Below are positions 1-7,920 of a DNA stretch of 49,298 nt, in pieces. Below the pieces are notes generated by a model. The model worked only from the letters and a program-made list of their open reading frames with translations, had not been told where the DNA came from and did no database searches. The DNA is from a virus: positions 1 to 49,298 of IMG/VR virus record IMGVR_UViG_3300036770_008111; one strand, given 5' to 3'. Position 1 is the first letter of the stretch. The number at the start of each line of letters is the position of its first letter. The translations under genes and the position numbers were made by a program.

Positions 1-2
1 TG

Positions 3-50
3 ATACGCCAAGCCGATCGCGCAGCATCAGTTATTCTTGGGAGATGGTAA
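3..50 (+). CDS. possible C-terminal end of an upstream gene (partial)
   Basis: The frame beginning at base 3 is open from the window edge and ends with TAA at 48-50, directly abutting the ATG at 51. The last residues would read IRQADRAASVILGRW. Tight stop-to-start packing is the rule in this genome, so this is likely the tail of a gene lying outside the window. Only 15 codons are visible and no function can be assigned. A frame-1 reading ending at the TGA at 52-54 is an alternative but has a stop at base 1. Confidence 0.35.
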   Translation: MRQADRAASVILGRW

Positions 51-284
51 ATGATGGAACATCTACAGTATCTGGCCAGCAGTGACCGGCCTTGGGTAGC
101 ACAGCGGGCACAGTGGGCCTTGCATCTGGCACAGCAGCATGCCAACGGTGAGATCAGTGATTCAGAATTCCAAGAGCTCATGGCCGATCTTGTGCGCACC
201 GATCAGCTTGAATCCGAAGCCGACGATCTCGAGCTGAAAAATGCTTTGGTCACTTCGATCATGATCCTGGGACGTCTGGCCTAA
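51..284 (+). CDS. small acidic conserved phage protein, unknown function
   Basis: This encodes 77 residues, mostly helical and rich in Glu/Asp and Leu. It contains a stretch around GEISDSEFQELMADLVRTD, followed by an acidic segment and a hydrophobic end. ATG codons at 51 and 54 are both possible starts. I do not recognise a domain, signal peptide or membrane segment. The gene sits 36 bp upstream of a radical SAM gene, but that gene has its own late-type promoter in the gap, so the two need not be co-regulated. A role as substrate of the radical SAM enzyme is only a speculation from position. Similar small acidic proteins occur in marine T4-like phages as conserved hypotheticals (from memory). 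Confidence 0.7.
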   Translation: MMEHLQYLASSDRPWVAQRAQWALHLAQQHANGEISDSEFQELMADLVRTDQLESEADDLELKNALVTSIMILGRLA

Positions 285-310
285 AACACGAGCCTAGATC
301 CTCAGCGCTG

Positions 311-316
311 TAAATA
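311..316 (+). promoter_or_regulatory. late-type promoter core TAAATA, 4 nt before the ATG at 321
   Basis: TAAATA matches the core of the T4 late promoter (TATAAATA). It ends four bases before the ATG of the radical SAM gene and there is no Shine-Dalgarno sequence between them, so the transcript would start at or next to the start codon. Confidence 0.6.
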
Positions 317-320
317 CTGC

Positions 321-1460
321 ATGACCGATTTCTTTTGTGCCGCTCCCTGGCGCGGCCTACATATCAACCCTCGTGGCGATGTCAAGACCTGTTGTGCAGG
401 CAATCCCAACATGCTGGGCAATCTAAACCAGCATTCCATCATAGAAATCCTGGACAGCGACCGGATGCGGGAGATCCGCGCCAGCCTGGCCCAGGGTCAA
501 CCTCACGAATACTGCAGTAATTGTGTGCAGGCCGAGCGATTTGGTGCCGATTCCGAACGACGCTGGCACAACGATGTCAACCCTGGCTTTGATTTTGCTG
601 GAGCCGGGGATAATTATCACTATCCGGTGATCGTTGACGTGCGGTGGAACACCACCTGCAATCTCAGCTGCAACTATTGCAGCGAATGGGCCAGTTCTAA
701 ATGGTCAGCACTGAAAGGTATTCCATTCAAGTCGGGCAGCAGACCCTACTACGAAGCAGTGTGTGATTTCCTTGAACAGCATCAAGATCACATCCGTGAT
801 GTGGCTTTGGTAGGCGGAGAACCCTTGCTGTTGCCTGAAAACGAACGGCTATTGGATGTGATACCCCAAGACTGTACTGTGACCTTGATCACCAACATGA
901 ACGTGGATCTTGATCGCAACAAGATCTTTCGCAAGCTGGAACAACGCCGTCGAGTGGGCTGGAGCATGAGCTTTGACAACATCGGTGATCGTTTTGAATA
1001 TGTGCGCTACGGTGGTGACTGGAAGATGTTGGAAGAAAATCTAGCCCGTGTGAAATCTTTGTTTGGCCAAGGACACTGGGGCGGTATCCATGCAGTGTAC
1101 AACATCTACAATGCCACACGCATTGTTGAGTTTCGTGACTTTGCAGATTCACAAGGTGTATCAGTGCTGTGGCAGAATCTGTTCCAGCCCGAACATCTCG
1201 ATCCTTTCTTGCACGGACCACAAGTGGCCCAGTTGGCCGCAGCCGAGACTCAGCGATGGTTGGATACAGGTCGCGCCACTGAGGCTGAACAGGCGTTTTT
1301 CCAACAGGCTCTCGCCAACTATCGCTCAGTCACAGAAGCTAGACCCGGCATTGAATCACAATTCCGGCAACACATTGCCGACATAGAAACCAAATTTCAC
1401 CCAGACCAAGTTGGTAATTTTGTGCGTCTATGGCCTGAACTGGCAGGACTTGTAGCATGA
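321..1460 (+). CDS. radical SAM protein with N-terminal Cys-rich (SPASM/twitch-like) segment
   Basis: The protein has 379 residues. The radical SAM [4Fe-4S] motif CNLSCNYC has cysteines at 113, 117 and 120, and a GGEP-type SAM-binding motif (VGGEPLLLP) follows near residue 170. Before the core are five more cysteines (6, 24, 25, 65, 68) in an arrangement resembling a twitch/SPASM auxiliary cluster, but placed N-terminally. Such enzymes use S-adenosylmethionine to form a 5'-deoxyadenosyl radical; the substrate here is unknown. Stop and start overlap (ATGA) with the SGNH gene downstream suggests co-translation. It is one of four radical SAM genes in the window and resembles those at 34916 and 45790 in architecture. 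Confidence 0.88.
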   Translation: MTDFFCAAPWRGLHINPRGDVKTCCAGNPNMLGNLNQHSIIEILDSDRMREIRASLAQGQPHEYCSNCVQAERFGADSERRWHNDVNPGFDFAGAGDNYHYPVIVDVRWNTTCNLSCNYCSEWASSKWSALKGIPFKSGSRPYYEAVCDFLEQHQDHIRDVALVGGEPLLLPENERLLDVIPQDCTVTLITNMNVDLDRNKIFRKLEQRRRVGWSMSFDNIGDRFEYVRYGGDWKMLEENLARVKSLFGQGHWGGIHAVYNIYNATRIVEFRDFADSQGVSVLWQNLFQPEHLDPFLHGPQVAQLAAAETQRWLDTGRATEAEQAFFQQALANYRSVTEARPGIESQFRQHIADIETKFHPDQVGNFVRLWPELAGLVA

Positions 1461-2200
1461 ATCATCCATTGCACGATGGCAGCCAGCATGCAGGCCAGAC
1501 ACTAAGATGGCTCCCGCCTGATACCCAGGAGCGCTACGAAGACAATCTACGCGATGCTAAAACTAGATCCATGCTGGAATCGTTTGGCTGGATTGACTCA
1601 GATATCACTTACAGTTTTAACAGCCACGGATTCCGTGAGCAAGAGTTCGCCATTGGTGACTGCTGGATGGCCCTGGGCTGCAGTTTTACACAAGGCACAG
1701 GAGTACATCAGCATCAGCGTTGGACCTCGATGGTCGCAGATCGGATTGGCCTGCGCTGTTGGAACCTCGGGCTGGCTGGTGCCAGCCTAGATACATGTTA
1801 TCGAGTGGCTAGATATTATCTTCAAGTGTTGCAGCCTCGATTCGTAGTGTTGCTGGAGCCAAGGCCAAACCGCATGGAAATTTTTGATCAGCGCGAACAA
1901 CCGTTCCAGATAAATTGGGCCTATGATGCTCCGTATTGGGGTACAGGACATCTGGGACGTGTGTGGGTAGCCGACGATCGCAACATGCAGATAAGAGCAG
2001 AAAAAACACGGGCCGCCATCCGTTGGCTGGCTCATCAGCAAAACATACCAGTGATAGTCTATGAACCTGATGCGTATCTGACACGAGTCACTGATCATCG
2101 TTGTCATGACCTTGGTCGCGATCTTTTGCACCCAGGTGTGCTCAACAACCAGGCCTTTGCGGACACAGTGGTCCAGGACATCCAAACACAATGCCTATAG
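1457..2200 (+). CDS. SGNH/GDSL-type hydrolase
   Basis: The 247-residue protein shows the SGNH blocks: GCSFT with the candidate nucleophile Ser76, a block II-like NLGLAGAS at 103-110, and DLLHP with Asp222 and His225 in the expected DxxH spacing. SGNH enzymes hydrolyse esters such as O-acetyl groups on glycans or lipids. In a phage with many glycan genes, deacetylation or another edit of a surface sugar is plausible but inferred. The ATG overlaps the stop of the radical SAM gene by four bases, and its own end overlaps the terminase start by ten bases. No signal peptide is seen. Confidence 0.75.
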   Translation: MNHPLHDGSQHAGQTLRWLPPDTQERYEDNLRDAKTRSMLESFGWIDSDITYSFNSHGFREQEFAIGDCWMALGCSFTQGTGVHQHQRWTSMVADRIGLRCWNLGLAGASLDTCYRVARYYLQVLQPRFVVLLEPRPNRMEIFDQREQPFQINWAYDAPYWGTGHLGRVWVADDRNMQIRAEKTRAAIRWLAHQQNIPVIVYEPDAYLTRVTDHRCHDLGRDLLHPGVLNNQAFADTVVQDIQTQCL

Positions 2201-3759
2201 CACCCGAAACGCAACTGGTCAAAGCTCCGCATCGACGCGAAGTCTATACGGAATCGCAGCTAGAAGAATTTATGTCCTGTGCTGATCCAGAATCAGGACC
2301 TATCTACTTCATGGATCATTTTTTCTACATACAGCACCCCACACGCGGCAAGATGCTGTATCATCCTTTTGACTACCAGCGCCGGCTCATCGAGACCTAT
2401 CACAACTACAGATTTTCCATCAGCCTCATGCCCAGGCAGACCGGTAAATCAACTTCGGCTGCGGGCTATCTGCTTTGGTATGCCATGTTTGTTCCAGACA
2501 GTACCATTCTTATCGCAGCACACAAATACACAGGTGCACAAGAAATTATGCAGCGCGTGAGATATGCCTATGAGCTGTGCCCCAATCACATCCGAGCAGG
2601 CTGCACCAGTTACAACAAAGGCAGCCTGGAATTTGACAATGGCAGCCGCATAGTCAGCCAGACCACCACAGAGACCACAGGCCGAGGCATGTCAATATCT
2701 TTGCTCTACGCCGACGAGTTTGCGTTTGTGCGACCTACCATCGCTCGTGAGTTCTGGACTTCGATATCTCCGACCTTGGCCACAGGTGGTAAAGCCATTA
2801 TAACATCAACTCCCAACAGCGACGAAGATCAGTTTGCGTTTCTCTGGAAAGGTGCCAACAAACGCATCGACGACACGGGTCGTGAAACTGAGTTGGGTGT
2901 GAATGGATTCCGTGCTTATCGTGCCTACTGGAGCGAGCATCCTGAGCGTGACGAAACCTGGGCCGAAGAACAGCGCAATCAGCTGGGCACGGATCGTTTC
3001 CGCAGAGAGATGGATTGCGAATTCATCATCAACGATGAAACATTGATCGCTCCAGCCAAGCTGTTGGACCTCGAAGGTCGAGATCCGTTGCGCACCACCG
3101 GACAGGTGCGCTGGTACAAGACGCCCGGTCCTGGGCAGATCTACGTAGTGGCCTTGGATCCCAGCCTGGGCACCGGCGGCGATCCTGCCGCCATACAGGT
3201 ATTTGAAGCTGGTACCACTGAACAAGTGGCCGAATGGCGGCACAACAGGACCACCATTCCAGAGCAGATCAAGATCATGGCCGATATCATACGCGAACTA
3301 CATGCCATCGTAGGCGATGAAAAATCCATCTACTATTCTGTGGAAAACAACAGCATTGGCGAAGCCGCATTGATCAGTATCGCTGACTACGGAGAAGAAA
3401 ATATTCGCGGTTATTTTCTCAGTGACGCTGGGACCACCAGTGGGCGCAGATTCCGCAAAGGGTTTAATACTACGCCCAAAGCCAAGCTCACGGCCTGCAG
3501 CAAGTTCAAGATCCTGATAGAAACCGGACGCATGACGATAGGTAGCCGTGCTCTGATCAGTGAGCTCAAAACCTTTGTAGCACACGGCGCCAGTTACGCT
3601 GCCAAACCCGGCGAAACCGACGATCTTGTGATGAGCACGCTGTTGATTGTGCGTATGCTGCAAGTATTGCAAAGTTATCACCAGGATCTTGATGCTCACA
3701 TGCGTGACCACGGCGATAATTTCCTAGAGCCCATGCCCTTCATCAGCGTGATGGGCTAA
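2191..3759 (+). CDS. 17: terminase large subunit (T4 gp17-like)
   Basis: This 522-residue protein is the ATP-driven DNA-packaging motor and headful nuclease that docks on the portal. The ATPase half has Walker A around MPRQTGKS (80-87), Walker B LLYADE (171-176) and the coupling motif ITSTPN (204-209). The RNase H-like nuclease half has its acidic residues in ALDPS (Asp323), YSVEN (Glu385) and ETDDL (Asp477/478). T4 gp17 is 610 residues; this shorter form is typical of marine T4-like phages. It starts inside the end of the SGNH gene. No small terminase is recognised next to it. Confidence 0.97.
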   Translation: MPIAPETQLVKAPHRREVYTESQLEEFMSCADPESGPIYFMDHFFYIQHPTRGKMLYHPFDYQRRLIETYHNYRFSISLMPRQTGKSTSAAGYLLWYAMFVPDSTILIAAHKYTGAQEIMQRVRYAYELCPNHIRAGCTSYNKGSLEFDNGSRIVSQTTTETTGRGMSISLLYADEFAFVRPTIAREFWTSISPTLATGGKAIITSTPNSDEDQFAFLWKGANKRIDDTGRETELGVNGFRAYRAYWSEHPERDETWAEEQRNQLGTDRFRREMDCEFIINDETLIAPAKLLDLEGRDPLRTTGQVRWYKTPGPGQIYVVALDPSLGTGGDPAAIQVFEAGTTEQVAEWRHNRTTIPEQIKIMADIIRELHAIVGDEKSIYYSVENNSIGEAALISIADYGEENIRGYFLSDAGTTSGRRFRKGFNTTPKAKLTACSKFKILIETGRMTIGSRALISELKTFVAHGASYAAKPGETDDLVMSTLLIVRMLQVLQSYHQDLDAHMRDHGDNFLEPMPFISVMG

Positions 3760-3762
3760 ATA
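3757..3762 (+). promoter_or_regulatory. late-type promoter core TAAATA, 7 nt before the ATG at 3770
   Basis: The sequence GCTAAATA overlaps the stop codon of the terminase gene. The gap to the ATG is seven bases with no Shine-Dalgarno motif, so a very short or absent 5' leader is predicted. Confidence 0.6.
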
Positions 3763-3769
3763 CATCACT

Positions 3770-5308
3770 ATGGCTCTTGAACACAATTTTGAGCAAAAGC
3801 TCTATGATTTACTTGATACCAGGAATTTCCATCCTGAGACCAAAGGCCGCGACGGTCGAGATGCTCTGCCCAACGAAAGCCGACTGTTCAAGTTTGACTA
3901 TGTAAGCTCGTCAGGTCGTGACTATGGCACCATGGTCATTGCCCTCTCAGACGAAGATGAAATGACTGTAATGTACGGTGACAACTTGGGCCGGGCCATG
4001 GAAGATCCGCAGGATCGTGAAGAATTTTTCCAATTCCAGCATCAGCTCAAACAATTAGCACAACGCAATCGCTGGGACAGCACGCTTACTGACATCAGCA
4101 AGCTCAAGAAAGTGCAGGCCGGAATGGCCGCCATTCGCGAGGGCTTGTTTGAAGGCTACTATGGTACACGCAAGATCAGTTATTCAGGCGAGCCCACGCA
4201 GGCACGCTTGATGATACGACACAAGCGCGATCTCGAAGAAGGAGATGCTCGCTATCGATATGTGGACAGCATCTTCATCGAAACTGTGCAGGGTGAAAGA
4301 TTCAAACTTCCATTCACCAATCTCGCAGGTGCCCGTGCCATGCTGGAACATGTGCGTCAAGGCGGCACGCCCTATGACATACGTGGCAATCACATCACTG
4401 AATGCGTTACGGAAATCGCTGTGCTCAGCCGATTCAATCGTGCAGCTCAGCGCAAGGTCATGGAAGGTGTCACACAAGAGCTGGTGTCTCAAGCACAGGA
4501 TTATTATCAGCAACGCAGACATGACCTGCGGCACATGGGCACCTCCCGTGGATATCGCATCTATTTTGAAAGCTGGCATCCGGCTACTTTGAGTGAAACT
4601 GAAGAACTGGTAGAAGGCATCAAAACTCTGTTCATTGAGCAGACTCTGGATTCCAGGATAGAAGCGGCTCTACCCCTGCTGGCTCGTATACAACAACAAG
4701 GAACAGATATGAAAGAAGCCCGAATTTTTGAAAGCTGGATGGACAATCTGGCCGAAGGGACTTGGGCTCTGCCCGATACTCCCGAACAGCAAAACAAGTT
4801 GCGTGAGCTCATGAGCCAGGAGCTGCCGGCCGGCGCTGACGGTACCAATGCCACTACCCAACTGCATGATCTCGTCGGCGACGATCAACTTTTTGATATC
4901 ATCCAAGGCCTGGCCGCCGACGATCCCGATGTCAATGTCTGGGACAGCGAAGAAGTCAAAACACGCATGGAAGAACTGGGCATTGACATGGGTGTACTGG
5001 CACCAGGCAACGTGCCCACACAAGGCCTTGAAGAACCCGAACAGCCTGTGAGTGAAGAAACCATGGACGAAGCCGACGACATTTCAACCTTTGAAGCCAT
5101 CATGAAAAATGCCGGGCTTGACGAAGCAGCCAAGTGCAATCACACCATGGAAGGTGAAATGTGCCCCAAGCATGGACTCGAAGAGTGTGGCATGTACGAA
5201 GGACAAAACGACGACCCCATGAACTACAATGCTGCCATCACTGGCAGTTATTATGAGAGCCAAGACCAATCTCTCCAGCGTCTCAGAGAACTAGCGCTGG
5301 GTCGTTAA
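3770..5308 (+). CDS. large conserved phage protein, probably virion or head-maturation related
   Basis: The protein has 512 residues and a mixed alpha/beta N-terminal half. An internal segment around residues 322-340 contains FESWMDNLAEGTWALPDTP, followed by a long acidic region. Near the C-terminus is a Cys/His cluster (CNHTMEGEMCPKHGLEEC) that could bind zinc. I recall similar proteins as conserved hypotheticals in marine myoviruses and know no function. Its position between the terminase and the next unit, plus a late-type promoter, suggests a late, structural or assembly role; that is inference. Confidence 0.85.
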   Translation: MALEHNFEQKLYDLLDTRNFHPETKGRDGRDALPNESRLFKFDYVSSSGRDYGTMVIALSDEDEMTVMYGDNLGRAMEDPQDREEFFQFQHQLKQLAQRNRWDSTLTDISKLKKVQAGMAAIREGLFEGYYGTRKISYSGEPTQARLMIRHKRDLEEGDARYRYVDSIFIETVQGERFKLPFTNLAGARAMLEHVRQGGTPYDIRGNHITECVTEIAVLSRFNRAAQRKVMEGVTQELVSQAQDYYQQRRHDLRHMGTSRGYRIYFESWHPATLSETEELVEGIKTLFIEQTLDSRIEAALPLLARIQQQGTDMKEARIFESWMDNLAEGTWALPDTPEQQNKLRELMSQELPAGADGTNATTQLHDLVGDDQLFDIIQGLAADDPDVNVWDSEEVKTRMEELGIDMGVLAPGNVPTQGLEEPEQPVSEETMDEADDISTFEAIMKNAGLDEAAKCNHTMEGEMCPKHGLEECGMYEGQNDDPMNYNAAITGSYYESQDQSLQRLRELALGR

Positions 5309-5315
5309 AAGGACT

Positions 5316-5321
5316 TAAATA
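5316..5321 (+). promoter_or_regulatory. late-type promoter core TAAATA overlapping the ATG at 5321
   Basis: TAAATA runs into the ATG at 5321; a second in-frame ATG lies at 5327, five bases after the hexamer. A good Shine-Dalgarno (AAGGA, 5309-5313) fits the ATG at 5321 for readthrough mRNA. The promoter geometry seen elsewhere would fit a leaderless start at 5327. Confidence 0.45.
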
Positions 5322-5908
5322 TGGGCATGACTCGCTATGCGCGTGCCCACCAGCTCCTGCCCACGGTGTGGCGCATTCCTGATTTTTTCCAAGACTTTGA
5401 GATGATACGCTCAAGCTATCGCTCACCTCGACAGCCTTGGTTTACCGAGTATTCAAATCGGTTACTCACGCCTTGGGGCAGCAACGCCTTTCTTGAACAG
5501 GCTTTACAGGAATCTGTACAGCCTATCCTGGAGCTCACAGGTCAACGAGTGACACCACAGGTGATCTATGCCAGCCTGGATCTCCAAGGCAGCCAGATCA
5601 TGATGCATCGCCTGCATCCTGATATCAGAGTCTATGTGCAGGTATTCATGGGCAGCGAAAGCTACAATGCTACCAGCCCAGTGTTCTGTCACAACGATTC
5701 GATCAATACCACGCGCCACGATGACTATGCTGACATCAGCATGTTCAACAACGAAGATCTCACACAGCTGGCACCACGACCCAACGAAGCATTTTTAATG
5801 CTCAATGATCCGCGTATCTTTTTTGGCACTGCTAGACCCGTGGCTGACAATCAAGTGAGAGAAGTGGTTTGTCTACACTTTGCGGCGGAACTGCCAACAA
5901 GCACTTAG
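5321..5908 (+). CDS. 2OG-Fe(II) oxygenase-like (double-stranded beta-helix) protein
   Basis: The 195-residue protein has an HxD-type motif (His99-Pro-Asp101) followed by a run of hydrophobic strands (VYVQVFM), and a C-terminal arginine in a strand (QVREVVCLHF). These fit a double-stranded beta-helix dioxygenase fold. The expected distal iron-binding histidine is not evident: the candidate region reads FFGTARPV. The protein may therefore be a degenerate or differently liganded member. The start is either 5321 (with AAGGA upstream) or 5327. It converges on the next gene, overlapping by 36 bases, and is one of three such proteins in the window. Confidence 0.55.
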   Translation: MGMTRYARAHQLLPTVWRIPDFFQDFEMIRSSYRSPRQPWFTEYSNRLLTPWGSNAFLEQALQESVQPILELTGQRVTPQVIYASLDLQGSQIMMHRLHPDIRVYVQVFMGSESYNATSPVFCHNDSINTTRHDDYADISMFNNEDLTQLAPRPNEAFLMLNDPRIFFGTARPVADNQVREVVCLHFAAELPTST

Positions 5909-6412
5909 TCGTGTGCCAGTGATGGTGTCCACATGATGTACTTTGGAATCTGTGTTGTGATTGATATAGCCAGTGTTGGGCACAAATTGCACGAGACTGG
6001 GTGGATCACTGTGCATGAATTCGGTGCCATGCACATCGCCATGGGTCCAGAGATAGACCTGGTAAGTGACCACTAGCAAATCTGCATCGCTGTGATAAGG
6101 GCAGTGCCAATTGGAAAGATCCAGCCACATTTTGCAATCAGCCGGCATCAACTGCTCACCTGTGATCTGTTCCATGGCCGGCAATATCTCGGGTGCCATC
6201 GCTCTGAGTCGTTGCAGCATAGGCGACTCAGGAGTCAACTGCAAGCGATATTCCAAGCAGTCGGGGTGCCGATGCCAAGAATCCACATGATTGAGATGTG
6301 CGGTGCTGAGCTCGTGGAATGTGTCTTCGCTGAAACAATTTTCCACATGCCAAAGTCCAGGGGCTGCAGATGTGATCGAAGATGGGGTGTCGTAAATTTG
6401 CAAGGAAGTCAT
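5873..6412 (-). CDS. 2OG-Fe(II) oxygenase-like protein
   Basis: The 179-residue protein carries a full iron/2-oxoglutarate signature: His107 and Asp109 (YHSDAD), a distal His159 or His160 in KVHHV, and Arg168 in GTRLS that would hold the 2-oxoglutarate carboxylate. It is the size of a minimal dioxygenase domain. Family members hydroxylate proteins, nucleic acids or small molecules; the substrate here is unknown. A TAAATA promoter lies seven bases upstream of the ATG, so late expression is expected. It overlaps the convergent gene at 5321-5908. Confidence 0.7.
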   Translation of the reverse strand: MTSLQIYDTPSSITSAAPGLWHVENCFSEDTFHELSTAHLNHVDSWHRHPDCLEYRLQLTPESPMLQRLRAMAPEILPAMEQITGEQLMPADCKMWLDLSNWHCPYHSDADLLVVTYQVYLWTHGDVHGTEFMHSDPPSLVQFVPNTGYINHNTDSKVHHVDTITGTRLSACWQFRRKV

Positions 6413-6419
6413 GGTCTTC

Positions 6420-6425
6420 TATTTA
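6420..6425 (-). promoter_or_regulatory. late-type promoter core TAAATA, 7 nt before the ATG at 6412
   Basis: On the minus strand the sequence reads TTAAATA followed by GAAGACC and then ATG. There is no Shine-Dalgarno in the seven-base gap, so a nearly leaderless transcript is predicted. Confidence 0.6.
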
Positions 6426-6463
6426 ATCGCGATACTGGGATAGCATCATGGAAAACGGTGGAT

Positions 6464-7774
6464 CTAAAAGAAGGGAGCTCGTAAAAAGTTCCGGATCTGT
6501 GCCAATTGCTGTTGTGGCAAATCCATGATAACTCGATGATTGTGTTCCAATATCTCTTGATAATGGGCATAAACTTCTCTGGGTTCAGTGTGGCGCAATC
6601 GCACTATCTGTTCCCAGGCCATCTGCCAGCGCCGCACATCGTCGGGCTCGTTGTCATAGCTCTCGTCCACATAGCGCCCATGGAAAGTACGGAAACCTAA
6701 CTCGCGCAATCGGGCCAACAGACCTCCGCCGTTGACCATCACAAATATTCTTTTGGCAAATAGACATTTGGCTGTTTTTTCTGTGAGGAAAGCCACAGAG
6801 TCTCCGCGATCGTAGGTCTCGGTTATGATGCTGTACCAGCTGGCCTGATAGATGCCCCAAGGCACAGCATTGCTCATTGAGATATTGTGTCCGGGCACAA
6901 ACTGCATCTGATCTTGACGCCGAGACATGAGCTTGACACTATAGCGTTCGGTGGCATCATCGCCGGCGCGATGTTTGAAGTCGATCACATCTGTTTCTTC
7001 GAGATCCCGGAGTCCACTACTGGCGTAGTTTTCGATCCTTCCGTGCTGAGCCAGTCCCGTGGGATCTGTTTGATCTATCAGTATTGACACTCCATCGTTG
7101 GGTCTTGGTTGCAGATTTACCACAACTTCGTCGATCCAGCCGGATTCCATCAAACGGTACATGAGCCAGAGTCGGGAAGTGCGCACTGTGCCCATGAGGC
7201 AGTCGAACATGTATTTGCGAAAAGGTGTGTTGACCTGATTGATGTCGTGATATTGGTTGCCTTGCACCACCCTATGGAACCAGCTGAGATGATCACAGAA
7301 AAAACGATCGCTGGGAGGATTGGTAAAATCTCCTTGTGCAGCAAAACAACATTTGATCCTGTCCGAATGCACAGCCTGTGTGATTTCTCCGTAGGCCACT
7401 GGCCACCAAGTATTCATGGGTTCGGTGGTGTATGTGACGATGAGATCAGCCCAACCTAGGTGGAGGTCTTTGATGAGATTGGGATGATCCTGGATAGGAC
7501 CTTCTGCGGCACGGAAATTATTGCGATGAATGTGTTCGTAAAACAGCAAAGCCACCCGCTTACGGTCTGGTCTCAGCTGTTCTGGCGACGGCGGTCGTGT
7601 AGAACGACATATTTCGGCCCGCGGAAACCATTCTTCACCGCGCATCAGGGCCGAATTGTATTCCCACCAGGTGTGCGGATCCCAGACAAACCATTCGGTT
7701 TGGTCGCGACGATCCAGATCGCTGGCCCAGACTTTGTTGTGATCGTCCCAGTAGTAAAACGGATTGCCTTCCAT
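6464..7774 (-). CDS. glycosyltransferase-like protein
   Basis: The protein has 436 residues from the ATG at 7774 (MEGNPFYYWDD). That start is chosen because the late promoter at 7787-7782 sits just upstream; the frame is open further upstream to 7837. The C-terminal part has the pattern FLTEKTAKCLFAKR, then GGGLLARLRELGFRTF and DESYD. I associate this pattern with fucosyltransferase-like, GT-B type phage glycosyltransferases, where it would be the nucleotide-sugar half. The N-terminal half is not recognised. A role in glycosylating virion or host surface components fits the many sugar genes nearby but is inference. Confidence 0.6.
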   Translation of the reverse strand: MEGNPFYYWDDHNKVWASDLDRRDQTEWFVWDPHTWWEYNSALMRGEEWFPRAEICRSTRPPSPEQLRPDRKRVALLFYEHIHRNNFRAAEGPIQDHPNLIKDLHLGWADLIVTYTTEPMNTWWPVAYGEITQAVHSDRIKCCFAAQGDFTNPPSDRFFCDHLSWFHRVVQGNQYHDINQVNTPFRKYMFDCLMGTVRTSRLWLMYRLMESGWIDEVVVNLQPRPNDGVSILIDQTDPTGLAQHGRIENYASSGLRDLEETDVIDFKHRAGDDATERYSVKLMSRRQDQMQFVPGHNISMSNAVPWGIYQASWYSIITETYDRGDSVAFLTEKTAKCLFAKRIFVMVNGGGLLARLRELGFRTFHGRYVDESYDNEPDDVRRWQMAWEQIVRLRHTEPREVYAHYQEILEHNHRVIMDLPQQQLAQIRNFLRAPFF

Positions 7775-7781
7775 GTGGTGA

Positions 7782-7787
7782 TATTTA
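7782..7787 (-). promoter_or_regulatory. late-type promoter core AATAAATA, 7 nt before the ATG at 7774
   Basis: The minus strand reads CAATAAATA, seven of eight bases of the T4 late consensus TATAAATA. It lies inside the longest open frame of its gene, which argues that the true start is the downstream ATG at 7774. Confidence 0.65.
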
Positions 7788-7813
7788 TTGGGCAAAAAAG
7801 TCAGATTTTTGTC

Positions 7814-7842
7814 TTGCGATGCTAAGTAAAATAGCATACACT
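7814..7842 (+). promoter_or_regulatory. sigma70-like promoter of gene 32 with an internal palindrome
   Basis: TTGCGA (7814-7819) and TACACT (7837-7842) are separated by 17 bp. TACACT is also the -10 of the primase promoter. The spacer contains the inverted repeat ATGCTA-N7-TAGCAT (7819-7824 and 7832-7837), which could be an operator. The gene 32 ATG lies about 70 nt beyond the predicted transcription start. Confidence 0.55.
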
Positions 7843-7852
7843 ACGAAGTGCA

Positions 7853-7886
7853 TGCCAGGCAACGATCTAACACATTTAGATAGGCA
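7853..7886 (+). promoter_or_regulatory. possible structured leader of gene 32 mRNA
   Basis: ATCTAA (7865-7870) pairs with TTAGAT (7876-7881) around a five-base loop, and TGCC (7853-7856) can pair with GGCA (7883-7886) to extend the stem. In T4 the gene 32 leader folds into a pseudoknot used for translational autoregulation. A comparable role here is inferred only from position. Confidence 0.3.
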
Positions 7887-7920
7887 GCAAACATAGGCAA
7901 CTTTGAAAGGAAAAACGACT

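Noticed and set aside
7903-7920. In-frame TTG upstream of the gene 32 ATG
   Set aside because: The ribosome site AAAGGA lies inside this segment and is correctly spaced for the ATG at 7921.
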